A DNA stretch of 64,000 nucleotides from Streptomyces humicola. GTDB taxonomy: Bacteria; Actinomycetota; Actinomycetes; Streptomycetales; Streptomycetaceae. Where the stretch lies: assembly GCF_024436035.1 (NCBI RefSeq), contig NZ_JANFNG010000003.1, positions 1 to 64,000 on the forward strand, read 5' to 3'. Each line of letters opens with the position of its first letter. The first letter of the stretch is position 1. The position numbers and the translations under genes were made by a program. Below the pieces are notes generated by a model. It was not told where the DNA came from and ran no database searches. It saw only the letters and a list, made by a program, of their open reading frames with translations. Below, in pieces: positions 37,574 through 47,766 of this stretch.

Positions 37574-39238
37574 CTATTGCTTGACGTACACGTGGGCCAG
37601 GTTGAGCTCGGCCTCGACCGGGTCGGGGACGATGCCGCCGACCTTGGAGCCGGTCATGTCGCTGAAGTTCATGTAGAACAGCGGCACGACGGAGGCGTCC
37701 TTGAGAATCTGCTCGTCCAGGTTGCCGTAGGCGGCGTCGGCCTGGGCCGGGTTGGTGATCTTCGCGGCAGCGTCGATCGCCGAGTTGACCGCCGGGTCGT
37801 TCAGGTATGAGATGTCCTGGTTCGACTGCGGAAGCTTCGCGATCTGGCGGCCGTCGAAGAGAACGGGAAGCACGGTGCTGGGGTTCGGCCAGTCCGGGAT
37901 CCAGTCCATCCACGCCATGTCGTACTGGTTCTTGGTGTTGTCCAGCGTGGAGAAGTAGGTGCTCTGGTCGACCGGCGTGATGTTGACGTTGATGCCGATC
38001 TTGCCGAGGTCGTTCTTGATGCCGTCGGCGAAGTTCTCCTGGAAGGTGGAGTTCTCCACGGCCAGGGACAGCGTCAGCTTGGGGTTGCCGGCCTGCTGCA
38101 TGAGCGACTTAGCCTGAGTCAGGTCGCCCATGGGGTTGCTGGTGTAGAGGCTGAAGTCCTTGTGGCCCTCCACACCCGGGGCCAGCATGGTGGTGGCGTA
38201 GTCGCCATACACTGAACCGCCGAAGGCACCACGGGCGTTCTGCTTGTTGACCGCGTACTCGATCGCCTCGCGGACCCTGATGTCCTTGATGGTGTTGACG
38301 TTCAGGGCGAGGTAGGAGATGCCCGGCGACTTGATGATGTGATAACGCGACTTCACAGCCGGGTTGTTGGCCATCTGGCTCAGGTCCGCTCCGTCGAGCG
38401 GGTACTCCTGGAGGGCGTTCTGCGCCGAGGGGCCATCGGACGCGATCAACTGGTCGATGGCGGAGTGGCTCAGCCCCATCTTCACGTCGATCTCGTTGAC
38501 GTTCTGGTCGCGGATGGGGTCCGTCGACTTCGACCAGTACTTGTTCTTGACCAGGATCAGTTCCTTGTTCTTCGTGTAGGACTGAATCTGGTACGGGCCG
38601 TCGGCCCAGACGTGCTGGTCGTAGCTGGAGCCGGTGTCCTTCGCCTTGGGCACAGCGGACCAGCCGGACATGGCGGTGGTCTCGTTGAAGTCGTAGACCG
38701 GCTGGTTGAGGTGGAAGACGATCGTAGATGCGTCAGGCGTCTGGATGGAGTCCAGCGACTTGCCCTGGTACGGCCCGGTGTAATTGGCACCGCCGACCAG
38801 CCACTCGCTCGCGTAGGGCGGGCCACCGTTGATGTCGGGGGAGAACTGGCGCTCCACGCCATACTTGACGTCGTACGAGGTGACGGTGGTGCCATCCTGA
38901 TACTTGATGCCCGGACGGATGTGGAACGTCCACACCGTGTCATTTTGGCTGGCCTCGCCGGTGTCGGTCGCGAGGTCGCCGACCAGCTTCGGCTTGGAGC
39001 CGTCGACCGGCTCGTCCCAGCCGGTGAGCGTCCGGATGATGGAGTTGTCCATCTCCTGACCCTCAGTCGTGTACGTGCGCTGAGGGTCGATGTGGTCGAA
39101 GTCGCTGGGCGCGTAGTAAATGAGGGTGCCACCCTTGGTTGCCTGGCCGCTGCCTGAGGACCCACCGCAGGCGGTGGCGCCCAGGGCAAGCGCGATCGCG
39201 GCCGCCGTGAGGGCGGTCGTGCGCGTCCTGCGCATCAT
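37574..39238 (-). CDS. Cassette 4: peptide-binding lipoprotein, BldKB-like
   Basis: A 554-residue SBP_bac_5 lipoprotein. Signal peptide MMRRTRTTALTAAAIALALG, lipobox ATAC, then GGSSGSG. Motifs are FDHIDPQRTYTTEGQEMDNS, IRPGIKYQDGTTVTSYDVKYG and IRVREAIEYAVNKQNARG. AAGGAG about 8 nt before the first of two adjacent ATGs supports the start. It is more distant from the SBPs of cassettes 2 and 3 than those are from each other. It lies between the two permease genes, as in bldK; orthology to BldKB needs a tree. Confidence 0.92.
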   Translation of the reverse strand: MMRRTRTTALTAAAIALALGATACGGSSGSGQATKGGTLIYYAPSDFDHIDPQRTYTTEGQEMDNSIIRTLTGWDEPVDGSKPKLVGDLATDTGEASQNDTVWTFHIRPGIKYQDGTTVTSYDVKYGVERQFSPDINGGPPYASEWLVGGANYTGPYQGKSLDSIQTPDASTIVFHLNQPVYDFNETTAMSGWSAVPKAKDTGSSYDQHVWADGPYQIQSYTKNKELILVKNKYWSKSTDPIRDQNVNEIDVKMGLSHSAIDQLIASDGPSAQNALQEYPLDGADLSQMANNPAVKSRYHIIKSPGISYLALNVNTIKDIRVREAIEYAVNKQNARGAFGGSVYGDYATTMLAPGVEGHKDFSLYTSNPMGDLTQAKSLMQQAGNPKLTLSLAVENSTFQENFADGIKNDLGKIGINVNITPVDQSTYFSTLDNTKNQYDMAWMDWIPDWPNPSTVLPVLFDGRQIAKLPQSNQDISYLNDPAVNSAIDAAAKITNPAQADAAYGNLDEQILKDASVVPLFYMNFSDMTGSKVGGIVPDPVEAELNLAHVYVKQ

Positions 39239-39320
39239 GGGGAGTGCTCCTTCTTGTATTTCTCGGTTCGGACGTGCACCGGGATGGAACACGCCGCGCG
39301 ACCGACGGAGGGGGCGCGCG

Positions 39321-40367
39321 TCAGCTGCGGTTCGCGCGTGGGTCGAGTGCATCTCGCACGCCATCGCCGAAGAGGTTGAGGGCCAAGACGAGGATCAGCA
39401 GCAGGATGCCGGGGATGAACAGGTAGGCCGGGTCGTTGATGAAGAACTCGGCAGCGGTGGAGAGCATGGCGCCCCAGTCGGGGTTCGGTGGGACGACACC
39501 GACGCCGAGGAACGACAGCGACGCCTCGGTGGCGATGTTCTGCGGCACGGCCAGCGCGAACGAGATCAGGATCGGCGCCCAGAGATTGGGCAGCAGCTGC
39601 CGGAAGAGGATGTGCCTCCGGCCCGCGCCCATGATCTTCGCCGCTTCGATGAACTCGCGCCCGCGCAGGGAGAGCACCTGGCCGCGTACCAGGCGCGCTG
39701 TGTAGGCCCACGCGAACACGGAGATGTTGATGATCAGAACGAGCAGCCGCAGGTTCTCGTTAGTGCCGCCGTGGGCGTTGGTCTGCAGCGCGTTTTCGAT
39801 GACCGGGGTCAGTGCGATGAGGAACAGCAGCTGCGGGAAGGCCAGGACGATGTCCATGATGCGCGACAGGATCTGGTCGAGCTTGCCACCGAAGTAGCCG
39901 GCGGCCAGGCCGACCACGGTGCCGACCACGGTGGAGATGACCGCGGCGCTCAGGGCGACCTCAAGCGAGGTACGCAGGCCGTAGACGACGCGGGCGAAGA
40001 TGTCGTACCCGGTGCCCGGCTCCACGCCGAGCAGGTGCTTGGCGCTGATGCCGCCGAACGATCCGTACGGATAGTTACCCGTGTCCGGGTTGATCGCCTT
40101 GGAATCTGCGGTGATCGGTCCCCAGCCACCCACTTTCGCAAGCAAGGGGGCGCATATTGCTATCAAAATGAATGCGACAGTGACGCCTAGGCAGATCAAC
40201 GTCACGCGGTCGCGCTTCATTCGCTCCCACGCCATCCGGCCCGGGGAACGGCCTGCGATAGCCGGGGCGCCGCCCGCAGGCTGCGGGCTCTGCGGCGCTT
40301 CTGCCGATTCGTCAGCCGGCGAAGGGGTCTCGCGGGTGGCGTCGATCGGTTGGGGTTGCTGGGTCAT
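39321..40367 (-). CDS. Cassette 4: ABC permease, DppC/BldKA-like
   Basis: A 348-residue permease and first gene of the cassette. A hydrophilic 50-residue N-terminus leads into GRSPGRMAWERMKRDRVTLICLGVTVAFILIAI, which matches the opening of the cassette 2 and 3 homologues. The coupling loop is REFIEAAKIMGAGRRHILFRQ, and the terminus is NLFGDGVRDALDPRANRS. The ATG at 40367 is followed 82 bp after its stop by the SBP gene. A candidate operator (40595-40617) and AT-rich promoter-like DNA lie upstream. Confidence 0.92.
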   Translation of the reverse strand: MTQQPQPIDATRETPSPADESAEAPQSPQPAGGAPAIAGRSPGRMAWERMKRDRVTLICLGVTVAFILIAICAPLLAKVGGWGPITADSKAINPDTGNYPYGSFGGISAKHLLGVEPGTGYDIFARVVYGLRTSLEVALSAAVISTVVGTVVGLAAGYFGGKLDQILSRIMDIVLAFPQLLFLIALTPVIENALQTNAHGGTNENLRLLVLIINISVFAWAYTARLVRGQVLSLRGREFIEAAKIMGAGRRHILFRQLLPNLWAPILISFALAVPQNIATEASLSFLGVGVVPPNPDWGAMLSTAAEFFINDPAYLFIPGILLLILVLALNLFGDGVRDALDPRANRS

Positions 40368-41227
40368 CGTGCGGACATCCCCGGGAGTGAGATCAGTTGT
40401 TCATGGCGCTACGCGGTGAGGGGACTCTACGCATGAGTCATTTCAGCGCTCAAGAGACGTAGGCAGGCTGAGACCGGAATGAGATCAGGCGAGATTCGCA
40501 GCTTGTGAATGACTGCGGCTATTGTCCGTATTTGGGGTGCGCTTGATCCCGCTCCTGTAGTCCGTTTTAAGTTGTTTTTCTAGCAAATATCCTTTGCCAC
40601 CCCGACCAGTGGTGACTTGGCCAATTGTTTACACTGCAACCTTGATCGCCAATGGGCCGCCGTTGTAAAAGGTGCTGTGTGAGGCGTCGTCAGCCCATAG
40701 TGAAGAGATCTATGCAGAGCGTTTCCCCTCTGACCTTCCGGCAATCGTCCCGAGGAAGAACAACAGGGGAAGACGGGGAAAGAAATCAGCCTGCGTGGCG
40801 GCCTGTGCTAGCCCCGTCCAGGAGCGTGCTTGAGGCTTGCGCCAGCCTCTCCGTGGCTTGATCGGTGACATGGGAACGCCCAGAAGAACGCCGGTCAGCG
40901 ATGCACCTGGGCTCCGTGCGGGTGCGGCATCCCGCTCAGCAGTGGCCGACGGAGGATGGGGCACGTTGGGGAGTGCGGACCCACACGCGTGCGTAGGGGT
41001 GCGTCCCCGTACGCTCAGGGGCTGAGTGAAAGCAGTGCAGCCCGTGGCTGATGCGAACGTCCGTCTCCCCGCAAACGCGCGTGACCGGGCCGGATCCTGC
41101 GGCCAGCAGCCGCAGGTCGCGTCGTGAGGGGCTGCCTGCAGGGCGGCGGTGAAGCACGCCTGGTCGTTGTTGGCGCTGGGCATCGCCTCGATGGTGTAGA
41201 CCATCGCGCGGCGCAGTCCAAGGGAGC
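40368..41227. other. Long gene-poor gap between cassettes 5 and 4
   Basis: About 860 bp without a convincing gene; the longest frames have shadow-like composition. Near cassette 4, positions 40550-40680 are AT-rich, holding TTTTAAGTTGTTTTTCTAGC, the 9-5-9 palindrome (40595-40617) and GTTTACACTGCAACC. Further right are two small hairpins: GAGGCT-N6-AGCCTC near 40831 and CCTGCGG-N7-CCGCAGG near 41097. A regulatory leader for cassette 4 is expected. The central 400 bp remain unexplained. Confidence 0.6.
40595..40617. promoter_or_regulatory. Candidate operator upstream of cassette 4
   Basis: TGCCACCCC-N5-GTGGTGACT, a 9-5-9 inverted repeat with one arm slightly degenerate. It matches the perfect site at 47744-47766 upstream of cassette 5 and lies about 230 bp before the first gene of cassette 4. 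Confidence 0.45.
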
Positions 41228-41255
41228 GGGAGGGCCGGATGCTCCGGGCCCTCCC
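41228..41255 (-). terminator. Hairpin after cassette 5
   Basis: GGGAGGGCC and GGCCCTCCC form perfect 9-bp arms around a 10-nt loop, 12 bp beyond the stop of the fused ATPase gene on the minus strand. Confidence 0.7.
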
Positions 41256-41266
41256 GACGTCGCCCG

Positions 41267-43492
41267 CTATCGCGCAGCCGCTGCCTCTCCCCCCGACGTA
41301 CCTGCTGATTCGGCGGTTGGCGCCGACGGCTTCGCATCAACCACCGGCGCCTGCAACGGGAAGTGGCACGCGGCCACGTGGCCGTCCCCGAAGACACGCA
41401 TCTTCGGCTCCTCGACGGCGCATTGTTCCTGCGCGAACGGGCAGCGGGTACGGAAGCGGCACCCTGACGGCGGGTCCACCGGGCTGGGCAGCTCACCCTT
41501 GATGCCGCCGCCGCGCTTGCCGCGCTCGACCTCCGGCTCCGGGACCGGAATCGCCTCCAGCAGGCCCGCGGTATACGGGTGCGCCGGCCGCTCGTAGATG
41601 TCCTGGCCGCTGCCGAGCTCGACCATCTTGCCGAGGTACATCACGCCGATCCGGTCCGCCAGGTACTTCACCACGGCGAGGTCGTGCGAGATCACCACAT
41701 AGGAGAGGTCGTGGGCGGCCTGCAGCCGCTTCATCAGGTTGAGCACCTGCGCGCGGATGGAGACGTCGAGGGCCGAGACCGGTTCGTCGGCGACGATCAC
41801 CTTGGGGTTGAGGGTGAGCGCACGGGCAAGGCCGATGCGCTGGCGCTGACCGCCGGAGAACTCGTGCGGGAACCGCTCCAGCGCGCTCTTCGGCAGGCCG
41901 ACCTCGCCCAGTAGCTCGGTCACCCGGTCCAGCTGCTCTTTGCCGGAACCCATCCCCTGGATCCGCAGCGGCTCGCGGAGGATCGCCTCCACGCGCATGC
42001 GCGGGTCGAGCGAGGAGTACGGGTCCTGGAACATCATCTGCAGATCGCGGCGGAAGCGGCGCAGCTCGCGCTCCCGCATCGAGGCGATCTCGCGGCCCTC
42101 CAGGGTGACCGTGCCGCTGGTCGGCTTCTCCAGGCCCACGATCATCCGGCCGAGTGTGGTCTTGCCGCAGCCGGACTCGCCGACCAGGCCGAAGGTCTGG
42201 CCGGGACCGAGGGTGAGGGAGACGCCGGAGACGGCCTTGAGGCTCAGCTGCGACCGTCGGAACAGTCCCGAGGCGATCGGGAACTCCTTGGCCAGATCGG
42301 TGACCTCGAGCAGCGGATGTGAGGCGGGCTCCGGTTGGGCGCGCGTCGTGACCGTGGCGACGGGCGCAGCTGCCGGATCGGCCTCCGGCTCGGCGTCGGT
42401 TTCCGTCGCGGGCTCTGCCTGCGCATCGGCTTCGGCCTCGTCCTCGGACGGCGCCGAAGCGACCGTGGGGACGGTGAGGTCCAGCGGCCCGTCCACGGGG
42501 TGCCAGCAGGCGAACCGGTGATCTTCCTCGGAGCCGACCAGCTCCGGCTCCTCCTCCCGGCACCGGTCCGTCGCATAGGTGCACCGCGCGGCGAAGCGGC
42601 AGCCGGCCGGAGGGTCGGACAGGTCCGGCGGCAGACCGGGCACGGTGTAGAGCTTTTGCGCGTTGTCCTGGGCGAGGCGCGGAATGGAGGCCAGCAGCCC
42701 CTGGGTATAGGGGTGCCGCATCTCGGAGAACAGCTTGCCGGTCTCCGTCGTCTCGGCGATCCGGCCCGCGTACATGACATTGATGCGGTCCGCGTGCCCC
42801 GCGACCACCCCCATGTCATGGGTGATCAGGATCATCGCCATGCCGAGCCGGTCCTTGAGGTCGGCGAGCAGGGTGAGGATCTGTGCCTGGATCGTCACGT
42901 CGAGCGCCGTCGTCGGCTCGTCGGCGATGAGCACCTTCGGCTCGCAGGCGAGCGCCATCGCGATCATCACGCGCTGGCGCAGGCCCCCGGAGAGGTGGTG
43001 CGGATAGTCGTTCAGCCGCTCCTTCGGCCTGGGCAGGCCGACCAGGGCGAGAACCTCGGTGGCGCGTTCGAGTGCCTGCGCCTTGTCCGCGCCGCGGTGC
43101 AGCCGGACCGGCTCGGCCACCTGGTAGCCGATCGTCTTGGTCGGGTCCAGGGATGACATCGGGTCCTGGAAGACCATGGCGATCTCGTTGCCGCGGATCT
43201 TGCGCAGTTCGCTGTCCGGCAGTCCGACCAGCTCGCGTCCGTCGAGCCGGATGGAGGATTCGTCGAGCAGTCGGCCGCCCGGGGGCAGCAGCCCCATGAG
43301 GGACAGGCCCGTCATCGACTTGCCGCAGCCGGACTCTCCCACCAGGCCGAGCGTCTCGCCCGCTTCGAGGTGGAAGGAGACGTCCTCGACCGCGCGGACC
43401 GTCGACCGGGACAGCTGAATGTGAGTGGAGAGGTTCGAGACCTCGAGCAGGGGAGCCATCGTCTTCCTCGATTCCGTCGCTGTCTCGGCCAT
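41267..43492 (-). CDS. Cassette 5: fused double ABC ATPase (DppD-DppF)
   Basis: A 741-residue protein with two complete oligopeptide-family ATPase modules. Module 1 (about 13-340) has Walker A GESGCGKS (52-59), signature [15 protein letters not shown], Walker [13 protein letters not shown] and [15 protein letters not shown]. Module 2 (about 395-705) has [36 protein letters not shown] and [15 protein letters not shown]. An acidic Glu/Ala/Asp-rich linker of about 45 residues joins them, and a Pro/Ala tail follows. The fusion replaces the separate D and F genes of the other cassettes. The ATG overlaps the permease stop (ATGA). Such tandem ATPases are known among Opp/Gsi-type systems. Confidence 0.94.
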   Translation of the reverse strand: MAETATESRKTMAPLLEVSNLSTHIQLSRSTVRAVEDVSFHLEAGETLGLVGESGCGKSMTGLSLMGLLPPGGRLLDESSIRLDGRELVGLPDSELRKIRGNEIAMVFQDPMSSLDPTKTIGYQVAEPVRLHRGADKAQALERATEVLALVGLPRPKERLNDYPHHLSGGLRQRVMIAMALACEPKVLIADEPTTALDVTIQAQILTLLADLKDRLGMAMILITHDMGVVAGHADRINVMYAGRIAETTETGKLFSEMRHPYTQGLLASIPRLAQDNAQKLYTVPGLPPDLSDPPAGCRFAARCTYATDRCREEEPELVGSEEDHRFACWHPVDGPLDLTVPTVASAPSEDEAEADAQAEPATETDAEPEADPAAAPVATVTTRAQPEPASHPLLEVTDLAKEFPIASGLFRRSQLSLKAVSGVSLTLGPGQTFGLVGESGCGKTTLGRMIVGLEKPTSGTVTLEGREIASMRERELRRFRRDLQMMFQDPYSSLDPRMRVEAILREPLRIQGMGSGKEQLDRVTELLGEVGLPKSALERFPHEFSGGQRQRIGLARALTLNPKVIVADEPVSALDVSIRAQVLNLMKRLQAAHDLSYVVISHDLAVVKYLADRIGVMYLGKMVELGSGQDIYERPAHPYTAGLLEAIPVPEPEVERGKRGGGIKGELPSPVDPPSGCRFRTRCPFAQEQCAVEEPKMRVFGDGHVAACHFPLQAPVVDAKPSAPTAESAGTSGGEAAAAR

Positions 43493-44430
43493 CAGCGCTT
43501 GCGCAGTCGGACGTCGACGGCGTCGCGGAGGCCATCACCGATCAGGTTGAACGCCATCACGACCAGCACCAGCGCGGCGCCGACCGGGAAGACCAGCCAC
43601 CAGTAGCCGTTGGAGAGTGCGTCCTGGGCGTCGGAGATCTGCGAGCCCCAGTCGGTGTCGGGGTAGTGGACGCCGAAGTTCAGATAGCCGAGGGCGGCGA
43701 GGGCGAGGATGGCGTCGGCGATCTGGAAGGTGATGTTGACGATCACCGTCCCCATCGCGTTCGGGATGAGATGACGGAAGATCAGGTGAGTGCGGGAGCC
43801 ACCCATCGTGCGTGCGGCGGAGACGAAGTCGCGGACGCGCAGGGTGAGCACCTCGCCGCGGACGAGACGCGCCGGCACCAGCCAGGAAAAGACACCCAGG
43901 ATCAGGCTGAGGTTCCAGATGTTGGAGCCGTAGCGGTGGGCGACGATCAGGACGACCAGAAGGAAGGGGATGGAGAGCAGGATGTCGACGACGCGCATCA
44001 GGGCGGCGTCGATCAGTCCGCCGATGAGTCCGGCGACAGCCCCCCAGAGCGTGCCGATGATGGTGGCGATGACGGCCGCGATGAAGCCGATCTCCAGCGA
44101 CGTCTGGCCGCCGAGCATGAGGCGCCCGAGCACGTCGAAGCCGTTGGTGTCGGTGCCCAGCGGATTGCTGCCGCTGGGTGCCTGATTAGTGTTGAGCAGG
44201 TCGGTGTCGATCTGGTTGGTGTGGTAGACCAGCGGCCCCAGGAAGCAGAAGGCGATAAAGAACACGAGGATCGCCACGCCGGCGACAGCCAGCTTGTTGC
44301 TCATGAACTCCCGGAGCGTGAGCTTCCAGCCGACGGTGGTGACGGTGCTCAAGTCACCGGCGTCGGAGGAGGCGGGGCCGGACCCGGGACCGCCGGGGCC
44401 GGCCGGGATGGGCTCGATGACTGTGGTCAC
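43492..44430 (-). CDS. Cassette 5: ABC permease, DppC/OppC type
   Basis: A 312-residue permease. A Gly/Pro/Ser-rich tail of about 30 residues precedes VGWKLTLREFMSNKLAVAGVAILVFF. The periplasmic loop has GSNPLGTDTNGFDVLGRLMLGGQ. The coupling loop is RDFVSAARTMGGSRTHLIFRH and the terminus is NLIGDGLRDAVDVRLRKR. The GTG at 44430 has GGAGGA 6 nt upstream, and frames starting earlier lack a site. It lies 53 bp after the B-type permease. Confidence 0.92.
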   Translation of the reverse strand: MTTVIEPIPAGPGGPGSGPASSDAGDLSTVTTVGWKLTLREFMSNKLAVAGVAILVFFIAFCFLGPLVYHTNQIDTDLLNTNQAPSGSNPLGTDTNGFDVLGRLMLGGQTSLEIGFIAAVIATIIGTLWGAVAGLIGGLIDAALMRVVDILLSIPFLLVVLIVAHRYGSNIWNLSLILGVFSWLVPARLVRGEVLTLRVRDFVSAARTMGGSRTHLIFRHLIPNAMGTVIVNITFQIADAILALAALGYLNFGVHYPDTDWGSQISDAQDALSNGYWWLVFPVGAALVLVVMAFNLIGDGLRDAVDVRLRKR

Positions 44431-44483
44431 TTCGACTCCTCCGTCGGGCCGATGGGTGCGGGGTGCATCAGTCGGGTCATGGG

Positions 44484-45431
44484 TCACACCAGCCTGATCC
44501 GCGGGTCGGAGACGGTGAGCGCGAGGTCGGCGATGAGGTTGCCGACGACGGTGAGGACGGCCGTCAGCAGCGTGTAGCCGAGCAGGACGTTGTAGTCGTC
44601 GTTCTGGAGGCTGTTGACGAAGAGCAGCCCGAGCCCGTTGATGTTGAAAGCGTATTCGATCAGCACATTGCCGGCGATCAGCGCGGGCAGGGAGAGCCCG
44701 ATGAGCGTGATCATCGGCAGGGAAGCGTTGCGGATCAGATGGCGCGAGTAGACCAGGCGATTCGAGAGCCCCTTGGCCCTGGCGACCTTGATGAAGTCCT
44801 GGGCGAGAACGTCGAGGGACGACGATCGCTGGTAGCGGGAGTACGAGGCGACGGCGGTCGTGGCGAGCGCGGCGATCGGCAGGATCAGGTCCTTCCAGTC
44901 GTTCAACGCGCCGCTGAGCGACTGGTCCTGCGAGACGTTGGGGTCGACCCATCCCAGACTGAGGGCGAAGACCTGGATCATGAGCAGGGCGACCATGAAG
45001 ACCGGCATCGAGTACAGGACGAAGGCGAGCGTGGTCGCGGTGATGTCGCCGATGCTGTTGCGCTTGACCGCCTGGTAGATCCCGAGCGGCATGGCGATGG
45101 CCACTGCCACGATGAGGGAGACTCCGGAAAGGAAGGCGCTGAGCGGAGCCTTCTCGGCGAAGATCGCGTTGACGGACTGGTTGGTCTTGTAGGACCAGCC
45201 GAAGTTGCCGTGCAGTACATGGTTCAGGTACGTACCGAACTGCTCGTACCACGGGCGGTCGAATCCGTTCGCGTGGTTGTAGGCGCGGATGGCTGCCTGT
45301 GAGGCCTTGGGCCCGAGCACGGTCTGACCCGGTGACGGAGCGACGATGTGCAGCATCAAGAACGTCACGAGGGTGATGCCGAAGACCACGACGATGGCCG
45401 TGGCCAGGCGTTTGATGAGATAGCCGGCCAT
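44484..45431 (-). CDS. Cassette 5: ABC permease, DppB/OppB type
   Basis: A 315-residue six-helix permease beginning MAGYLIKRLATAIVVVFGITLVTFLMLH. A periplasmic YEQFGTYLNHVLHGNFGWSY segment is typical for B-type subunits. The coupling loop is DVLAQDFIKVARAKGLSNRLVY, and it ends LTVSDPRIRLV. It lacks the external cysteine pattern of cassettes 2-4 and is closer to general Dpp permeases. It follows the SBP gene after 139 bp of GC-rich, hairpin-prone DNA. Confidence 0.92.
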   Translation of the reverse strand: MAGYLIKRLATAIVVVFGITLVTFLMLHIVAPSPGQTVLGPKASQAAIRAYNHANGFDRPWYEQFGTYLNHVLHGNFGWSYKTNQSVNAIFAEKAPLSAFLSGVSLIVAVAIAMPLGIYQAVKRNSIGDITATTLAFVLYSMPVFMVALLMIQVFALSLGWVDPNVSQDQSLSGALNDWKDLILPIAALATTAVASYSRYQRSSSLDVLAQDFIKVARAKGLSNRLVYSRHLIRNASLPMITLIGLSLPALIAGNVLIEYAFNINGLGLLFVNSLQNDDYNVLLGYTLLTAVLTVVGNLIADLALTVSDPRIRLV

Positions 45432-45570
45432 ATCCGGATCTCCTGCTTCATAGCGTTATGCGTGTGGGAGGATTGGTTGCTTTTGGGGAATACCCGGTTA
45501 CCGCGCAGGCCCGCCCGGCTTCGCTGAGCGGAGCTGAGCGGGCCGGGCTGACGCGGTGCGGGCTTCCGGA

Positions 45571-47454
45571 CTACTTGGTGAAGTACCAGTCCTCCGGGTT
45601 GAGCATTGTCTGGGTGGTCGCTGCGAAGGCGTCAGGGGAGCCAGAGAGCTTGGGGCTCCAGGCGACAATGGTGTCCGGGTTGGGCTGGAAGATGGCCGGT
45701 AGGGCTGCGTCCACTCCATTGATCTCGGCAGTCAGCGCGCTGGAGTTGGGCGAGTACATCGAGTTGTTGGTGAGGGCGTCGATCGTCTTGTCGGAGAAGC
45801 CCCCCTCGTTGTACGTGCCGGTGGTGTTGAAGAGACTGTCGGTCGTGGGGTAGATGTCCTGGGTGAAGCCGCCGAAGTCGGCCATGCCCCAGTTGTTGTC
45901 GTTCTTCGGGTTGGAGGCGTCGTCTTCCTGGGAGTACACGTTGTTGAATGTGTCGGTCTTCAGGGTGGCGTTGATGCCGATCTGCTTGAGGTTGGCAGCG
46001 AAGGCCGTGACCTCCTGCCCGATGACCTTCGGGGTGGTCGCGTAGTAGAACGTGAAGTCCAGGTTCTGCCCCTTGGCGATACCCGCACCGCACTGGTTGG
46101 CGCCTGTGCCCGGGTTGGTGCATGTGGTGGTGCCGTTGGGGACGACCGTCCAGCCGTGGCCGGTCAGCAACTGCTTGGCGGTGTCGACGGAGAACGGGAA
46201 CGGGTTCTTCAGCGCGTTGGCCGGGGTGTACGGCGACTTGGGCACCACGCCGAGCGGGCCGTACGCGGGCGCTGCCTTGTTCTGGAAGATGCCTTTGATC
46301 TCGGCGTCCTCGTCCTGCAGGTGGGCGAAGGCCTGGCGGATGTAGAGCTGGTTGACGGCCTTGTCGAAGCCGCCGGTCGCGTCCTTGAAGTTGAAGTACA
46401 TGTCGTTGAACGCGAAGGTGGGCAGGCCGTAGAGGTTGAAGTTCTTGGTCTTGAGCCTGTTGAGCTGTGGCCAGTCCTCTGTGTCGACGTAGCCGAAGTC
46501 GAGCTTGCCGCTGAGCAGATCGTTGAACTCAGAGGTCGGAGAGGTGTACGAGAGCAGATCCACCTCGGAGATGTTCGGCTTGCCCTCGCCGGTGTAGGTG
46601 GTGTTGGCCGCGAAGTCAGCTGCACCGGTGGAGGTGTTGTATGACTTGATCTTGTACGGTCCGTCCACGACCTGCCACAGCGGGTTGGTGCCGTAGGTGG
46701 ACAGATCCTTCGACTGGGCGGCGAGGTAGTCGTAGATGGCCTTGGCGTTCGACGGGTTGGTGTAGTCGACCACGGGGCCGTTGGCGGAGGTCTTGCTCCA
46801 GGCATGGGCGGGCATTGGCACGATCAGGGCGAACGCCGTACCCATCAACCAGTCTGGGTTGTAGACCTTGTCGAAGGTGAAGGACACGGTCTGGTCGTCC
46901 ACGGCTGTGGCGGAGGTGACGTTGTCCGGGAACTGGCCGGGGACGTAGTTCCCGGAGTTCGAGGGGTTCTCCTTCAGCGCGGCTTTGTAGACGTCGAACC
47001 AGAACAGCACGTCCTTGGCCGAGACCTTGGTCCCGTCGCTCCAGGTGTACTTGCCGTTGAGCTTGATGGTGAAGGTCTTGCCGCCGTTGGAAACGGTCGG
47101 CTTGCCGTCGGTCATCGAGCGGGACCAGTCCCACTCCGGGCTGGACCCCTTGGGCGACCAGAGCAGTGTCCGCCAGCTCAGGTACTGGAACTGGTCGATG
47201 TCGTACACGGACGAGTTGGCGGACGGGGTGATCGGGAAGATCCAGTTGGGCGCCGAACCGGGGTATTCGGGGACATGTAGCACCCCGCCCTGCTTCACGC
47301 TCGACGAGGCGGCGGGGATGCTCCCGTAGGAGTAGGCCGTGGCGGCCGTACCAGCCGCGGAGGACCCGGAACTGCTGCTGCACCCGGAGAGGGCCAGTGC
47401 GCCGGCGGCGAGAACCGCCATCCCCCCGATGACCCGTTCTTTCCCGCTTCTCAT
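45571..47454 (-). CDS. Cassette 5: peptide-binding lipoprotein
   Basis: A 627-residue SBP_bac_5 lipoprotein. The signal peptide is MRSGKERVIGGMAVLAAGALAL with lipobox LSGC (cysteine about 25) and a Ser-rich linker. Motifs are NSSVYDIDQFQYLSWRTLLW, LNGKYTWSDGTKVSAKDVLFW and LYIRQAFAHLQDEDAEIKG. The ATG at 47454 has GGGGAA about 4 nt upstream; a GTG 12 bp earlier is less likely. It is the first gene of the cassette, so this operon has the ordinary SBP-first order. It belongs to a different SBP subgroup from cassettes 2-4. Confidence 0.92.
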   Translation of the reverse strand: MRSGKERVIGGMAVLAAGALALSGCSSSSGSSAAGTAATAYSYGSIPAASSSVKQGGVLHVPEYPGSAPNWIFPITPSANSSVYDIDQFQYLSWRTLLWSPKGSSPEWDWSRSMTDGKPTVSNGGKTFTIKLNGKYTWSDGTKVSAKDVLFWFDVYKAALKENPSNSGNYVPGQFPDNVTSATAVDDQTVSFTFDKVYNPDWLMGTAFALIVPMPAHAWSKTSANGPVVDYTNPSNAKAIYDYLAAQSKDLSTYGTNPLWQVVDGPYKIKSYNTSTGAADFAANTTYTGEGKPNISEVDLLSYTSPTSEFNDLLSGKLDFGYVDTEDWPQLNRLKTKNFNLYGLPTFAFNDMYFNFKDATGGFDKAVNQLYIRQAFAHLQDEDAEIKGIFQNKAAPAYGPLGVVPKSPYTPANALKNPFPFSVDTAKQLLTGHGWTVVPNGTTTCTNPGTGANQCGAGIAKGQNLDFTFYYATTPKVIGQEVTAFAANLKQIGINATLKTDTFNNVYSQEDDASNPKNDNNWGMADFGGFTQDIYPTTDSLFNTTGTYNEGGFSDKTIDALTNNSMYSPNSSALTAEINGVDAALPAIFQPNPDTIVAWSPKLSGSPDAFAATTQTMLNPEDWYFTK

Positions 47455-47743
47455 CAGTTTCCCCACTTCTCAAGATGACAGGTCGCCTGTTGACTGCCGC
47501 TCGTGCTCGCCCGGCGGTGGCATCGATCTCCCCACCGGCCGGACCGGTCCGCAGCGCAGACCCGGGCGGACGCGATCCGATGGCGAAAGTTCTCGTCCGC
47601 GGGGTGGTCTGGCGCAAGAGTTTGGTTCCAACGGCTTGGCGACTCATCTTGCTGATATGCACAGATCATGTCGACACACCATCGATTAAAGATTGATAAC
47701 GCTCGGCTTTATGTAATGGATGACTTGACCGATTGCCAGTCCT

Positions 47744-47766
47744 TGTCACCACCCAAAGTGGTGACA
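47744..47766. promoter_or_regulatory. Candidate operator upstream of cassette 5 (perfect 9-5-9 palindrome)
   Basis: TGTCACCAC, five bases (CCAAA), then GTGGTGACA. Perfect arms and a half-turn spacing suggest a dimeric DNA-binding regulator. It lies 290 bp before the SBP start codon, and related sites are at 40595-40617 and 48000-48022. No regulator gene is adjacent. Confidence 0.6.

Noticed and set aside
40710-41204. 164-codon minus-strand frame between cassettes 5 and 4
   Set aside because: No Shine-Dalgarno, no domain and irregular composition; it overlaps small hairpins. I treat the region as non-coding.
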